DNA of 64,000 nt from Paenibacillus hemerocallicola (GTDB lineage Bacteria > Bacillota > Bacilli > Paenibacillales > NBRC-103111): assembly GCF_006265175.1 (NCBI RefSeq), contig NZ_VDCQ01000004.1:124447-188446 (forward strand), read 5' to 3'. The translations under genes were made by a program, and so were the position numbers. The notes below the pieces were generated by a model. It was not told the origin of the DNA. It made no database searches and worked only from the letters and a program-made list of their open reading frames with translations. Within the stretch, counting starts at the first letter, position 1. Every line of letters begins with the position of its first letter. This document shows positions 32,711 through 42,124 of the stretch, in pieces.

Positions 32711-34978
32711 TCATCTTTGGTAAATGGTCCGGTATTTGGCCGGCGTGATGCCTTCATATTTGCGGAATATCGGGATAAACGAATTTCTTCCCCAGTAGCC
32801 GACCTTCTCGGCGATCTCGTCGATTTTCAAGTCGGTCTCCAGCAAATATTGCTTCGCCTTCCCCATCCGCACCTTGGCGATATATTCCACATATTTCTCT
32901 CCGACCTCCTCCTTGAACGTGCGGCTGAAATGACCGACCGACATGTTCATTTGCTGGGCGAACCGTTCGATGGACAGCTCTTCGGCATAGTGATCATGAA
33001 TATATTGCAAAATTTCGGCAAACTGCCGTCCCCGGTCGTACGGCTCGGTCGTCCGGAACATCAAGGCATGAATGTCGCGGAAGCATTGCCGGATCTCGTC
33101 CCCGGTCACGCATCGGTTGAGCATGTCGAACAAGCGGGAGTAGAAAGCGATGCTGAAATCGTTCCGGTCATCCTCCGCCGCCCGAATCCATGTGTTCAGC
33201 ACGTCGGAGCATAAATATTTCACCTCGTAGGCGCGGGCGTCCTTGCCCGCATCGAGCAAATCGAACACCGATTGGAGCAGCGTGTCATGGTCGCGGGATT
33301 TGCATAGATTGAAAATCCGGTTCACCTCTTGAACCGATAGAAAGCTGTCCCAAGGCGCCCGATTTTCCTTCGCCCGTTCTTCTCCGCACAATTCCGCTTC
33401 GGGATGAAGTCCTTTGTAACGGAGCATCGCGATAGCGTGCTCGTAGGAGTGAGGCAGCTGCTCGATCGTACGGACGGTGCTCCCGATTCCGATCGTCGCC
33501 TTATAATAAGACGCGAACGGCTGAAGCTGCAGCTTGACCGTTTCCGCCGCTGCCTTTGGGTCAAGAGACGAAGCGGGCTCGTGATGCACGACGCATGCCA
33601 AAATATCCGGCTTCGTATGGCAAAGCCACAGCGTCGTCCCCGGAAACGACTTGAGGATGCTTTCCTTCAGCTCCGCCAGCAGGAACGATTTCGACGTCTC
33701 GGTCTGCCCTTCCGTAACCCGGGAGTAATATTGGAATTCGATGCACAGCACCGTACGGACCGCGGTCGGATCGTAAACGAAATCGACCTCCCGGGCGCAA
33801 GCGTCCAGAGCCGCCGCGTCGCGGTATTCGCCCAACAGCAGCTTCGTAATGACATGCTCCTGCACCATGGGCACCATGCCGCTCACCAATCGGGACAATT
33901 GATCGTTCTCCGACATGATCAGCTTGGAAAACCGTTTGATCACGTCGAAATCGTTCCCTTCGCGACGGGCCGTGCCATCGGGCTCGCGGTAAGTGGCGAG
34001 TCCGGTCTTGATTTCCAAAATCGGAGCATACAGCTTGCGGCTTAAATAATACGATACCGCGCTGCCCAGCACGAGAAAGAAGCCGAGGAACACGAGACTG
34101 AGCATCCGGATCATGCGGGCCGGCATGAGCAGCGTCTGCAGATCGACTAGGCTGACGTAACGCCAGGATTCGTTGAAGCGGGACGGGATGGAGGATACGG
34201 CCTTTTCCTTCTCCGCTTTGGCGGACCCGATCTCCATCGCGCCGCTTTGAACGACCACTCCTGCTTCCGAGTCCATGATAGCCGTCCCGGTAACCCAGTC
34301 CTCCTTCTTGCTTATACGATCCCGCATTATGTCCCGGCTAACGTCCACGACCAAATACACTTCGGGATCGCTCGAATTGAACGGATAGCTCATGATCGTC
34401 GAGAGGACGGTTTGGGCAGTTTCCGCAGTGGCAGGCAGCAGCGGATTGGGACCGATCGTGTACGGTCGCGTGAAAAACATCGTCTTCTTGCCGGTTAAAT
34501 GCGGAAAAAGGGCAGCCTTCTCCGCTTCCCCGATCGGATAGTTGTACTTGAAGTAATAAGCTTTGTCGTTATGCGTCTCGGAATCGATGACGAGGTCCTG
34601 CTTCGTAAAGTACAAGTATGCGTTGGAAATAAAGTCCCCGTTCTCCAGCTTGTTCAGCTGGTCCATCAGCGAGTGGATCCACTCGTTGCGCTGGTGGCTG
34701 TCGGGCGACCCTTCCACGACGGGGAGGAAGCTCTTGAGGTTGGAGTCGCTGAGCAGATGAATCATGCTCGTCTGAAGGGCGGTGAAAGCGGCATCGGTAT
34801 GCTCGGCGTTATTGCTCATCATCATGTCGTTCCGCTGCTTGGCATCGTTCTCGATCAGGCGGACTACGAAAAAATAAGTAAATGTCATCGCCACGATAAC
34901 GGGAATGAGAAACAGCACGAAGTATTTGGCGAAAAACTGCCAAAACAGAGCGATTCGAGGTTTATGAAGGCGGATCAT
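32711..34978 (-). CDS. Membrane-anchored AraC family regulator with extracytoplasmic sensor
   Basis: The 755-residue protein has a transmembrane helix at about 15-42, an extracytoplasmic sensor domain (about 45-290), a second helix (about 298-318) and a cytoplasmic part that ends in an AraC DNA-binding domain (last 100 residues: LSIERFAQQMNMSVGHFSRTF and LKIDEIAEKVGYWGRNSFIP). This design is common in Paenibacillus beside LplABC-type transporters, where the sensor probably detects the external ligand or the loaded binding protein. It lies upstream of the transport operon on the same strand. Its stop codon overlaps a direct repeat that flanks element R2, so its original terminator now lies about 340 bases away. 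Confidence 0.93.
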   Translation of the reverse strand: MIRLHKPRIALFWQFFAKYFVLFLIPVIVAMTFTYFFVVRLIENDAKQRNDMMMSNNAEHTDAAFTALQTSMIHLLSDSNLKSFLPVVEGSPDSHQRNEWIHSLMDQLNKLENGDFISNAYLYFTKQDLVIDSETHNDKAYYFKYNYPIGEAEKAALFPHLTGKKTMFFTRPYTIGPNPLLPATAETAQTVLSTIMSYPFNSSDPEVYLVVDVSRDIMRDRISKKEDWVTGTAIMDSEAGVVVQSGAMEIGSAKAEKEKAVSSIPSRFNESWRYVSLVDLQTLLMPARMIRMLSLVFLGFFLVLGSAVSYYLSRKLYAPILEIKTGLATYREPDGTARREGNDFDVIKRFSKLIMSENDQLSRLVSGMVPMVQEHVITKLLLGEYRDAAALDACAREVDFVYDPTAVRTVLCIEFQYYSRVTEGQTETSKSFLLAELKESILKSFPGTTLWLCHTKPDILACVVHHEPASSLDPKAAAETVKLQLQPFASYYKATIGIGSTVRTIEQLPHSYEHAIAMLRYKGLHPEAELCGEERAKENRAPWDSFLSVQEVNRIFNLCKSRDHDTLLQSVFDLLDAGKDARAYEVKYLCSDVLNTWIRAAEDDRNDFSIAFYSRLFDMLNRCVTGDEIRQCFRDIHALMFRTTEPYDRGRQFAEILQYIHDHYAEELSIERFAQQMNMSVGHFSRTFKEEVGEKYVEYIAKVRMGKAKQYLLETDLKIDEIAEKVGYWGRNSFIPIFRKYEGITPAKYRTIYQR

Positions 34979-35062
34979 AACCGAATTCGTCCCCTTTCCT
35001 CTTCATGCGGCCATCGGCTGACGCGCTTGATTTGGTACCGCTTACAAACTGATGTACAAAAC

Positions 35063-35090
35063 ATTATAACATTATGCAATATTATTACAA
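35063..35090 (-). promoter_or_regulatory. Promoter of the AraC-sensor gene
   Basis: TTGTAA (35085-35090) and TATAAT (35063-35068) are spaced by 16 bases, 85 bases upstream of the gene. The surrounding stretch is very AT-rich. Confidence 0.55.
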
Positions 35091-35234
35091 CAGAGCACTC
35101 ATTATTATGAACATTTATTTTACCGGACTTCAACCTCATCTCTTGTCCCGGAAATGGAGTCAATCCAGGCGAACGCAGTCAGGCGGTCTGCAGCTCAAGA
35201 CTGCACGGCCGCCTTTCCCGCATACTTTCTTTCT

Positions 35235-36539
35235 CTACATTCGCTTCTCGGCCGCTTGGACATGACACGGCAATCGCTCGTATCCGCCCAGCTCCCGGAT
35301 GACCGGCATAAGTCCCGTCAATGCCCGCTTGTCCAGCTTGCCGATCGTGGACGATTTGATCATATCCTTACTCGTTATGCCGGAGAACGATTTGGCATAT
35401 CCGTTCGTCGGCAGCACCGCCGTTATGCCGATGCCGTAGTTGGCCGCCGAGAAAGGAGTATAAGCGCCGATCAAGATTTCCCCCGCGCGATGAATTTGTT
35501 CAAGCGCCTTCCGCTCCATTTCGTCGCTGCCCACGATCATGACATGCTCCGGAGCGAACTCGTTTACGAAATCGCAAGCCGTATTGAGGGAAGGCGCCAC
35601 CACAATCGCTCCGAGACCGTTCTCCCCGAATACGCTCAGCAAATAATCCCGTCTGGGCGGCTCCACCTCGTCAATAAGCGCGGACAAGCGCCGCTCCACA
35701 CGTTCCGCAAGCTCGGCGGACGTCGTTATCAGGAGCGAAGACGAATCCGGTCCATGCTCCCCTTCATTGATTAGATCGTATGCGATCATCTCGGCGTCGG
35801 CGGTTTCGTCCGCCACGATAGCGCATTCGGTCGGACCAAGACCGACGACCGTCTTCACGCCATAGGAGGATGCCGTACTCATCGCTGCGGCGATTCCGCC
35901 CGGTCCCGGTCCGAATATCCCGTTCGCCTTCGGGATCGAGGAAGTCCCTTGACAAAAGCCGGCGATAATGGCGACTCCATTGCCGATTACGAATCCGTCC
36001 GCACCGGCCAAGCTGGCGGCGGCGATCGTAGCCGGATCTCCGTACCCGTCCGGAAGCGGGGGCATCCCGACGACGATTTGTCCTACTCCGGCGGTTTTCG
36101 CCGCCGTTACGAGCATGAGCGCCGTGGAGAGGAGCGGTCCTTTGCGCGCCGGAATCCATATGCCGACCGTATCGAGCGGGCTGAACTTCTCCCCGATTAT
36201 CGTGCCGGGTCTAATTTCCTTTTGCCACAACTCGGGCAGCAGCGCCTGATTTACCTCCCTGATATGGTCTCGGGCTTGTTCGATAGCCTGCTTCAACGAT
36301 GGAGCGAGTCTATCCAGACACTGCCGGATATAAGACTCCGGTACGGTTACCCCGTCAATCCCGACGTTGTCGATTGATTCGGTAAGCCGCACGATTGCCC
36401 GGTCTCCATCCTGCTCCACTTGATCGAAAATCCCGTATACGCCTTGCAGCACGCCGCGGTCGAACAGCTTGCGCTGGGGCGCCAGCCGTTCGGCCAGCTC
36501 GAGCCGGTCTTCCGGCAGCCGATAAGATAGTTTGCTCAT
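35235..36539 (-). CDS. HisD-family dehydrogenase, probably not histidinol dehydrogenase
   Basis: The 434-residue protein matches HisD along its length (PLDTVGIWIPARKGPLLSTA, FCQGTSSIPKANGIFGPGPG, ECAIVADETAD, EFAPEHVMIV). The catalytic Glu331-His332 pair is kept. Other residues differ from true HisD: the zinc ligand Gln in QAEHG is Glu259, the ligand Asp of the S-A-G-D-Y segment is Asn367, and the substrate His of G-T-N-H is Ala374. His262 and the C-terminal His426 remain. No other his gene is near. Related HisD-like enzymes oxidise other alcohols (for example sulfopropanediol dehydrogenase), so a catabolic alcohol or polyol oxidation is more likely. GGAGGG precedes the ATG. The leader holds two related hairpins. 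Confidence 0.88.
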   Translation of the reverse strand: MSKLSYRLPEDRLELAERLAPQRKLFDRGVLQGVYGIFDQVEQDGDRAIVRLTESIDNVGIDGVTVPESYIRQCLDRLAPSLKQAIEQARDHIREVNQALLPELWQKEIRPGTIIGEKFSPLDTVGIWIPARKGPLLSTALMLVTAAKTAGVGQIVVGMPPLPDGYGDPATIAAASLAGADGFVIGNGVAIIAGFCQGTSSIPKANGIFGPGPGGIAAAMSTASSYGVKTVVGLGPTECAIVADETADAEMIAYDLINEGEHGPDSSSLLITTSAELAERVERRLSALIDEVEPPRRDYLLSVFGENGLGAIVVAPSLNTACDFVNEFAPEHVMIVGSDEMERKALEQIHRAGEILIGAYTPFSAANYGIGITAVLPTNGYAKSFSGITSKDMIKSSTIGKLDKRALTGLMPVIRELGGYERLPCHVQAAEKRM

Positions 36540-36570
36540 AGTTTTCCCTCCGAATTGTGTGATTGTAAAA

Positions 36571-36660
36571 CGAAAAGAGCCGCACAGGTAATAAAAATAC
36601 CTGCATGGCTCTTTATAAGCTGCGCAGGTACAAGTGCAAAAAGCGCTTATACCTGCGGAC
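36571..36660 (-). promoter_or_regulatory. Twin-hairpin leader or operator upstream of the hisD-like gene
   Basis: Two inverted repeats share the arm GCAGGTA/TACCTG. The distal one (about 36624-36657) pairs GCAGGTATAAGCGC with GCACTTGTACCTGC. The proximal one (about 36574-36617) pairs AGAGCC-AT-GCAGGTA with TACCTG-TGC-GGCTCT and is followed by TTTTCGTTTT, as in a terminator. A promoter reading TTGCAC-16-TATAAA lies between the arms. The pair could be an attenuator with alternative pairing or a protein operator. No gene lies between 36540 and 36865. Confidence 0.55.
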
Positions 36661-36865
36661 GTTATCCGGGTACAAACGCTCTAAGTATGATGATGCCGTT
36701 GTCGGGAAAGCCGTAACGTTTGTCTCATATCGAAATACCGCCTATGAAATGGGATTTCCATATGTTACATCAGTCCCGGTAAAAATGCAATACCCATAGA
36801 CTTCCAACCGGCACAATATGGTAGAATGTACTCATCTAGGAGACTTCGACGCCGAGGTGAGTGAA

Positions 36866-38416
36866 ATGTCCGGAGCAAAAATCGCATTGTTTTTCGGGGC
36901 CGGCGCCGAGATCGCGTACGGGCTTCCTTCAGGCGGCAAGTTCGCGCTCGATTTATTCCGCACGCCCGTTGAAGAGGATAAGGCCGAATTTCGCAGACAG
37001 CTCGAGAACGTCGACGGCACCTCGAATTATGCTACGAAATGGCTGCCGAACGGTTATTTGAAGAAAAGGGTCCACGTGTTCGGAAAGGGCGATTTCGAGG
37101 GGATCGTCGCATCCAGCCTGGAATACAGGCGGGAAGACATTTTAACGTATTTGGAGCTGTTCGATCGACACGCAGCCAAGCTGCTGGAGAGATGGGTTCT
37201 CGATGAAGAGACCGTTCGGAGCCGATACCATGAGGAGATCGGAGCCGATATCGGGGATATTTCGTACGGACAGGTTATCAAGCTCAACAACCGGCTGGCG
37301 GAAAGCGTCCGCCTGTTCGAGTCCGATTTTTTCTCGGCCATGCTGAAAACGTTGGAAGCGTCGCCGGATCACAGGAAATTGCAGCAAACGGTTCGGGCCA
37401 TACTCGAGCTGCTTGTCGGGGCATGCGGTCAACGCCTCGTATCCAGGCTGAACGAGGAGCTGTTCGAAGCCGCGCCCGATCAGCTGTCGGTATTCGACGA
37501 CCTTTCCGGCATATTCAGTCTGGATTATCGGAACGTCGGCCAAACGGGCTTGGAAATCGTCATCGAGCAACCGCCGGTCCCGGTAACGGCCGAAAGCGAT
37601 TTGGCGGACATCATGACCGGACTGGGCCGGGCCGTTCTGGAAGACGTATATGCCAAGGTGATCGATTACCAGGCTTTAATCGACAGCCATTTCCGCTATT
37701 TGTACAATCCGAAAGCCCATTGGGCCAAATTTACGAGAATAAGCATCTTCCTCCATACGGTTCGCCGTTACATAAGCACGAACAACGATATCGATGCCGG
37801 CAAGCTGGCCGTCGGACCCGGATTTTACCACGATTTGATCACGTTGTCCGAAGTAGCTTCCATTCACGCGATAGGCACGACGAATTATAACAGCTACGTC
37901 GAGCAGGTGATCGGCGGCAGCTCTCTCCCGCCCGTACCCGTATATCATCTGAACGGGAGCGTGAACGAGTATTACGATCCATACTGCAACCACATCTCGA
38001 CTAACGAAGAATTGAACGGACAGGCCGGAACCGCCGGACATATAACCGTCCCCTTTCTATTTACGCAAAGCGGAGTCAAGCCGTTGACCTCGATCACGAT
38101 GTCAAGACGATATGTGGAGCTTTACGACAAGTTCAAGCAATCCGATGCGATTTGCATAATCGGCTATGCGTTTAACGGGGATGACGGCCATATAAACGGA
38201 CTGTTCCGCTCTCTTGCCGTTGAAGGAAAACCGATCATGATCTATCATTACGGCACCGAAAACGAGCTCGTACTGAAGAAGGAATACCAGACGAAGCTGC
38301 GGCTTCCCGCTCCCGACAACCTGCACATTTTCACCATTGACGGCGCCCGCAAAACGAAAGGGAGCATCTGGTGGGAACGAGCGCTGCAGGAAACGATGTT
38401 GATTCCCGCTACATAG
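36866..38416 (+). CDS. SIR2-like domain protein (putative NAD-binding or NAD-hydrolysing)
   Basis: The 516-residue protein has sirtuin-like landmarks: FFGAGAEIAYGLPSGGKF at about 9-26 (the GAG nucleotide loop), TTNYNS with Asn340 (compare TQNID), YHLNGS with His361 (compare the catalytic HG), and IIGYAFNGDD at about 431-440. A long helical insertion (about 40-310) separates the first motif from the rest, as in SIR2-like effectors of phage-defence systems rather than in protein deacetylases. The zinc-binding cysteines of classical sirtuins are absent. ATG 36866 is chosen for GAGGTGAG upstream; a TAGAAT -10 element lies between it and the earlier ATG. It converges with nadE, the NAD synthase gene. 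A defence role is inference. Confidence 0.75.
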   Translation: MSGAKIALFFGAGAEIAYGLPSGGKFALDLFRTPVEEDKAEFRRQLENVDGTSNYATKWLPNGYLKKRVHVFGKGDFEGIVASSLEYRREDILTYLELFDRHAAKLLERWVLDEETVRSRYHEEIGADIGDISYGQVIKLNNRLAESVRLFESDFFSAMLKTLEASPDHRKLQQTVRAILELLVGACGQRLVSRLNEELFEAAPDQLSVFDDLSGIFSLDYRNVGQTGLEIVIEQPPVPVTAESDLADIMTGLGRAVLEDVYAKVIDYQALIDSHFRYLYNPKAHWAKFTRISIFLHTVRRYISTNNDIDAGKLAVGPGFYHDLITLSEVASIHAIGTTNYNSYVEQVIGGSSLPPVPVYHLNGSVNEYYDPYCNHISTNEELNGQAGTAGHITVPFLFTQSGVKPLTSITMSRRYVELYDKFKQSDAICIIGYAFNGDDGHINGLFRSLAVEGKPIMIYHYGTENELVLKKEYQTKLRLPAPDNLHIFTIDGARKTKGSIWWERALQETMLIPAT

Positions 38417-38425
38417 CGGCAAAGC

Positions 38426-38460
38426 AAAGGGAGAAGGCGATTGCAGCGCCATCTCCCTTT
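38426..38460. terminator. Bidirectional terminator between the SIR2-like gene and nadE
   Basis: AAAGGGAGA-GGCG pairs with CGCC-TCTCCCTTT. T-rich sequence follows on the plus strand and TTTGC on the minus strand. Confidence 0.8.
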
Positions 38461-38488
38461 CTCTTGTCGTAAAACGGGCAAACCCGTC

Positions 38489-39328
38489 TCAATGATTCGG
38501 CTTCCACCATGAATCGTAAGGAGTAACCGGCAGCTCCCGCTTGTGCTGCGACTTCAAATATCTTTCCTCGATTTTGGCTGCCGCATCTTCCGGAACCGAC
38601 TTTCCTTCCAGATAGTCGTCCAGCAGCTCATACGAGATTCCGAGCTCGGTTTCGTCCGCTTGCCCGGGCTTGTTGTCCAGCAGATCGGCCGTGGGCATCT
38701 TCGTATAAAGTCGGGAAGGAGCATCCAATTGCTGGAGCAGCCGTTTTCCTTGCCTTTTGGTCAATCCGGTCAATGGGGTCATATCCGCTCCGCCGTCTCC
38801 GAATTTGGTGAAAAACCCGGATACCGCCTCGGCGGCATGATCCGTCCCTACAACCAAAGCGCCGCCTTCGTGCGCGCCCAACAAATACTGCGCGACCATC
38901 CGGACGCGCGCTTTCACGTTTCCTTTATCATAGTCCCGGACCGCCCTGCCCGTCGCGTTCTCGCACTCTGGAATGAAGGCATCCGTCGCCGCTTTGATAT
39001 TGAACGTGTATACTTGGTCCGGCTTAATGAACTCGAGCGCCTGTTGCGCATCCACTTCGTCCTGCTGCACTCCATACGGCAGGCGGACGGCTATAAAGCG
39101 GTAATCGTCGTCGGACGTTTCTGCGCGAAGCTGCTCCACGCTCAGTTGGCACAGTTTGCCCGCCAGTGTCGAGTCTTGTCCTCCCGATATGCCGAGAACG
39201 AGCTTCCTCGAACCGGTCTGCTTCAAATAGCTTTTCAAAAATTGGATCCGGCTGCGTATTTCTTCCTTCGGGTCGATGACCGGGTTGACGAACAAAGCTT
39301 TCATGATTTGTTGCTGAATCGTTCTCAT
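38489..39328 (-). CDS. nadE: Ammonia-dependent NAD synthase
   Basis: The 279-residue enzyme makes NAD from nicotinate adenine dinucleotide, ATP and ammonia. It has the N-type PP-loop SGGQDST at 48-54, [31 protein letters not shown], the [20 protein letters not shown] signature, and the C-terminal lid [15 protein letters not shown]. There is no glutaminase domain, as in Bacillus NadE. The start at 39328 has AAGGAGG upstream. It lies 79 bases after a DUF1836 regulator gene on the same strand and faces the SIR2-like gene across a bidirectional terminator, which puts NAD synthesis and a likely NAD-using protein side by side. Confidence 0.95.
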   Translation of the reverse strand: MRTIQQQIMKALFVNPVIDPKEEIRSRIQFLKSYLKQTGSRKLVLGISGGQDSTLAGKLCQLSVEQLRAETSDDDYRFIAVRLPYGVQQDEVDAQQALEFIKPDQVYTFNIKAATDAFIPECENATGRAVRDYDKGNVKARVRMVAQYLLGAHEGGALVVGTDHAAEAVSGFFTKFGDGGADMTPLTGLTKRQGKRLLQQLDAPSRLYTKMPTADLLDNKPGQADETELGISYELLDDYLEGKSVPEDAAAKIEERYLKSQHKRELPVTPYDSWWKPNH

Positions 39329-39407
39329 CGTCGATCTCTCCTCCTTATTGGGCGTAAAATTCGCGAATGACTCACCCATCGGTCATACCGTATATGAAAA
39401 ATTGCTC

Positions 39408-40175
39408 TCAAGTCTCGAGAAACAGAACCGCGTTCAAATACCGTCTGGCCAAGGAGTGGAAATACGAGGTTTGGATCGAAATGGTGGCGATAAACAAAAT
39501 GCTCCGGAGCGCCTCTTTCTGCTTGTTGGACATGTGCGGAAGCTTCGCGGCATGCCGTTCGGCGACGATCCGGATCGCGTTTTCCGTTAACGCGTCCTGA
39601 TTGCGGCTCTCCTTCACGTGACCGGCTGTATCCATCAGTTGGTCGTTGTTTGCATCCAATTCCTCGAACATGGTGGAATAGGAGACATATAAATCCATCG
39701 GCGAGATGAGGTCGTCCTTCTCGTTGCTTTCATCCAGAAAGACGATTTTAAGCAGCTTCTGGATCGATATGAAATCCAGGTTCGATTTCAGATCGTCTAT
39801 GATGAAAATAAGGGCGGCCTGATTCAGAGAATATTTTCTGCCCATTTTCGGGCTATCGAAATACGCTTTAAAATCGCGCTTTACCCAATTTTGAATCGCC
39901 GTAATGGACAAGTGCGAATACTCGATCAGCTTCCCCAAATCGGCGATTTCCTGCAAGGAAAAGCCCTTCGTTTCGCTTCCTCTGATCATTCTCTCCAATA
40001 TCGGCGGCAGCTCTGTCGATACGAGCGCGGGCAGCGCCTGGCCCGACTCCGGGTAGTTGCGATGCGCTTTTTTCCACGCTTCCTGAAGAACTTGCAGCGG
40101 GGTCTGACTGGATCGACCGTCCAAGGCAACCAGAAGGGAAGCCATCTCTTTACGGGTCATGTGAAAGGACTCCAA
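39408..40175 (-). CDS. DUF1836 domain protein (MerR-like helix-turn-helix)
   Basis: The 255-residue protein belongs to the DUF1836 family of Firmicutes. The central segment has the MerR-like DNA-binding pattern (HLSITAIQNWVKRD, then GRKYSLNQAALIFIIDDL, FISIQKLLKIVF). The C-terminal third is helical with charged residues. The TTG at 40175 is chosen as start because GGAGG lies seven bases upstream of it, whereas the first in-frame ATG is 15 bases further on and poorly spaced. The nadE gene follows after 79 bases on the same strand. Its target is unknown; nadE or the divergent CNNM gene are possibilities. Confidence 0.82.
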   Translation of the reverse strand: MESFHMTRKEMASLLVALDGRSSQTPLQVLQEAWKKAHRNYPESGQALPALVSTELPPILERMIRGSETKGFSLQEIADLGKLIEYSHLSITAIQNWVKRDFKAYFDSPKMGRKYSLNQAALIFIIDDLKSNLDFISIQKLLKIVFLDESNEKDDLISPMDLYVSYSTMFEELDANNDQLMDTAGHVKESRNQDALTENAIRIVAERHAAKLPHMSNKQKEALRSILFIATISIQTSYFHSLARRYLNAVLFLET

Positions 40176-40408
40176 ATCGTTTCCTCCTCTCGATACGGGT
40201 TCATGCGAACTATAATACGACTAACGCTAGAACTTGTAAAGACAAGATAATAGCCAATAATCGGTTGTTTCCTCCTCCTATTCGTCCGTGGTTGGCTGTA
40301 GCCGCCCGGTACCCTTCAATCGCGACGTTGCTAACGAGGGCTTAAAGTTCGTATTATAAGATCATAAGAACTTCAAATCCAAAAGTAAAGGATTGTGTTA
40401 AAGGACCA

Positions 40409-41740
40409 ATGGGTATAGGACTGAATCTGTTCTTGTTTGTACTGCTGATTGTTTTGACGGCTTTCTTCGTAGCGACGGAATTTGCGATTATTCGAATTCG
40501 TTCCAGCCGCGTAGACCAACTGGTTCTCGAAGGAAAGAAAAACGCTATCGCCGTTCAACGAGTTACAAGCAATCTGGACGGATACTTGTCGGCTTGTCAG
40601 CTGGGCATTACCATTACGGCTCTCGGACTCGGTTGGCTAGGCGAACCTACCGTAGAGAAATTGCTTCTCCCTTTGTTTGATCGATGGGATGTCAACAGCG
40701 AAGTCAGTCATATTTTGTCTTTCTTTATCGCTTTCATATCCGTAACGTATTTGCACGTCGTCATCGGCGAACTGGCCCCGAAGACGGTCGCGATTCAGAA
40801 AGCGGAAATGATTACGTTTATGGTAGCCAAACCGATTATCCTGTTCTACAAAGTCATGTACCCGTTCATCTGGGTGTTGAATGGCTCCGCCAACAAGCTG
40901 GTCAAATTGTTCGGCTTGAAACCGGCCAAGGAGCACGAAGAGGCGCACACCGAAGAAGAAATTCAAATTATTCTTAGCGATAGTTTGCAGAGCGGTAAAA
41001 TCAACAATACCGAGTACGGTTACGTGAGCCGGATTTTCGCCTTCGACGAAATGCTGGCCAAAGAAATTATGGTTCCCCGTACCGATATGGTTTGCTTATA
41101 TACGAATCATTCTTTGCAGGATAATATGGATGTAATCCGCAAAGAGCAATATACGCGGTTTCCCGTGGCAACGGGCAGCAAGGACAATATCGTCGGCACG
41201 ATCAATACGAAGGAGTTGTTCCTGCAGCTTCAGGATGACGAGAATTTCGATTTCAAAAAGCTGGTCCATCCGGTTATGACGGTACCGGAGGTCATGCCGG
41301 TCAAAACGCTACTGAAACGGATGCAGCAGGAGCGCGTGCATATCGCCCTTCTCGTGGACGAATATGGCGGCACGTCGGGACTTATTACGATCGAAGACAT
41401 TTTGGAGGAGATCGTCGGAGAAATCCGCGACGAATTCGATGCGGACGAACGCAAATCGATCGAGAAATTGGCCGATGACTGCTACCTGCTCGACGGTAAA
41501 GTTTCCTTGTCCGAGTTGAGCGATATGATCGGCGTCCACTTCGACAACGATGAGGTCGATACGATCGGCGGCTGGCTGTACAGCCAAATTCATGATCCGC
41601 AGCCCGGCGAGGAACTGACATGGGACAACATCAAGTTTATTATCCGCGAAGCGGCCAATCATAGGATCAAGAAAATCGAGATGATCATCCTTTCCAAAGA
41701 GGATGGTCAAGCTGCCGAAACCGTTGCTTCCGACGCTTAA
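40409..41740 (+). CDS. CNNM/CorC (hemolysin-C-like) membrane protein with CBS domains
   Basis: The 443-residue protein has the DUF21 membrane domain (residues about 1-190, with ALGLGWLGEP and IGELAPKTVAI), a CBS pair (about 200-335: EIMVPRTDMVCLYTN, GTINTKELFLQ, VPEVMPVKTLL, GGTSGLITIEDILEE) and a C-terminal CorC_HlyC domain (about 350-430: LLDGKVSLSELSDMIGV, TIGGWLYSQI). The family exports magnesium or protects against it, and binds ATP-Mg at the CBS pair; the hemolysin name is historical. AAAGGA lies close before the ATG. It is a single-gene unit with its own terminator. No magnesium riboswitch was recognised in the 233 bases upstream. Confidence 0.93.
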   Translation: MGIGLNLFLFVLLIVLTAFFVATEFAIIRIRSSRVDQLVLEGKKNAIAVQRVTSNLDGYLSACQLGITITALGLGWLGEPTVEKLLLPLFDRWDVNSEVSHILSFFIAFISVTYLHVVIGELAPKTVAIQKAEMITFMVAKPIILFYKVMYPFIWVLNGSANKLVKLFGLKPAKEHEEAHTEEEIQIILSDSLQSGKINNTEYGYVSRIFAFDEMLAKEIMVPRTDMVCLYTNHSLQDNMDVIRKEQYTRFPVATGSKDNIVGTINTKELFLQLQDDENFDFKKLVHPVMTVPEVMPVKTLLKRMQQERVHIALLVDEYGGTSGLITIEDILEEIVGEIRDEFDADERKSIEKLADDCYLLDGKVSLSELSDMIGVHFDNDEVDTIGGWLYSQIHDPQPGEELTWDNIKFIIREAANHRIKKIEMIILSKEDGQAAETVASDA

Positions 41741-41819
41741 TCGGCGAATCGGGCAGACGGACGGGATCTGGGCAGCAACGGCCTACTATACAGCGGTCGC
41801 ATTTCATGCGCAGAGGCAC

Positions 41820-41849
41820 AAAGGATCACCCTTGGCGGGGTGATCCTTT
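41820..41849 (+). terminator. Terminator of the CNNM gene
   Basis: AAAGGATCACC pairs with GGTGATCCTTT, followed by GTTGTTG. It lies 80 bases after the stop. The stretch 41850-42025 shows no gene. Confidence 0.8.
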
Positions 41850-42026
41850 GTTGTTGCGAACCATAATAAACATCGGCAGCCGAGGAGCCTAAGAGTTGCG
41901 CAATTGCCTGAACGCTCGTTGTACCTACCCATTCGCGGAAAACCGGCCATAATGCGATACCCTGATCCCGCCGCCGCCCGCGGTACATTAGTGAACCTGA
42001 TTTTACTTTTTGTGAACGGAAATGGA

Positions 42027-42066
42027 AGAACCTCCATTACCGCCTGCAACGCGGTCAGGAGGTTCT
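42027..42066. terminator. Terminator downstream of tcdA
   Basis: AGAACCTCC with inner ACCGC pairs with GCGGT and GGAGGTTCT. T-rich sequence follows on both strands, so it may act in both directions. Confidence 0.6.
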
Positions 42067-42124
42067 TTCGTTCCTAAACCAAATGGTTCATTAGGAATTA
42101 TTCATCGGACAGTCCCATTCGTAC

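Noticed and set aside
35182-35213. Hairpin downstream of the hisD-like gene
   Set aside because: The stem is interrupted and no T tract follows on the minus strand, so I do not call it a terminator.
36818-36865. Earlier in-frame ATG for the SIR2-like gene
   Set aside because: It has no ribosome site and lies upstream of a likely -10 element; the ATG at 36866 has GAGGTGAG.
40176-40408. Possible metal or nucleotide riboswitch upstream of the CNNM gene
   Set aside because: I looked for magnesium and cyclic-di-AMP aptamer cores and found none.
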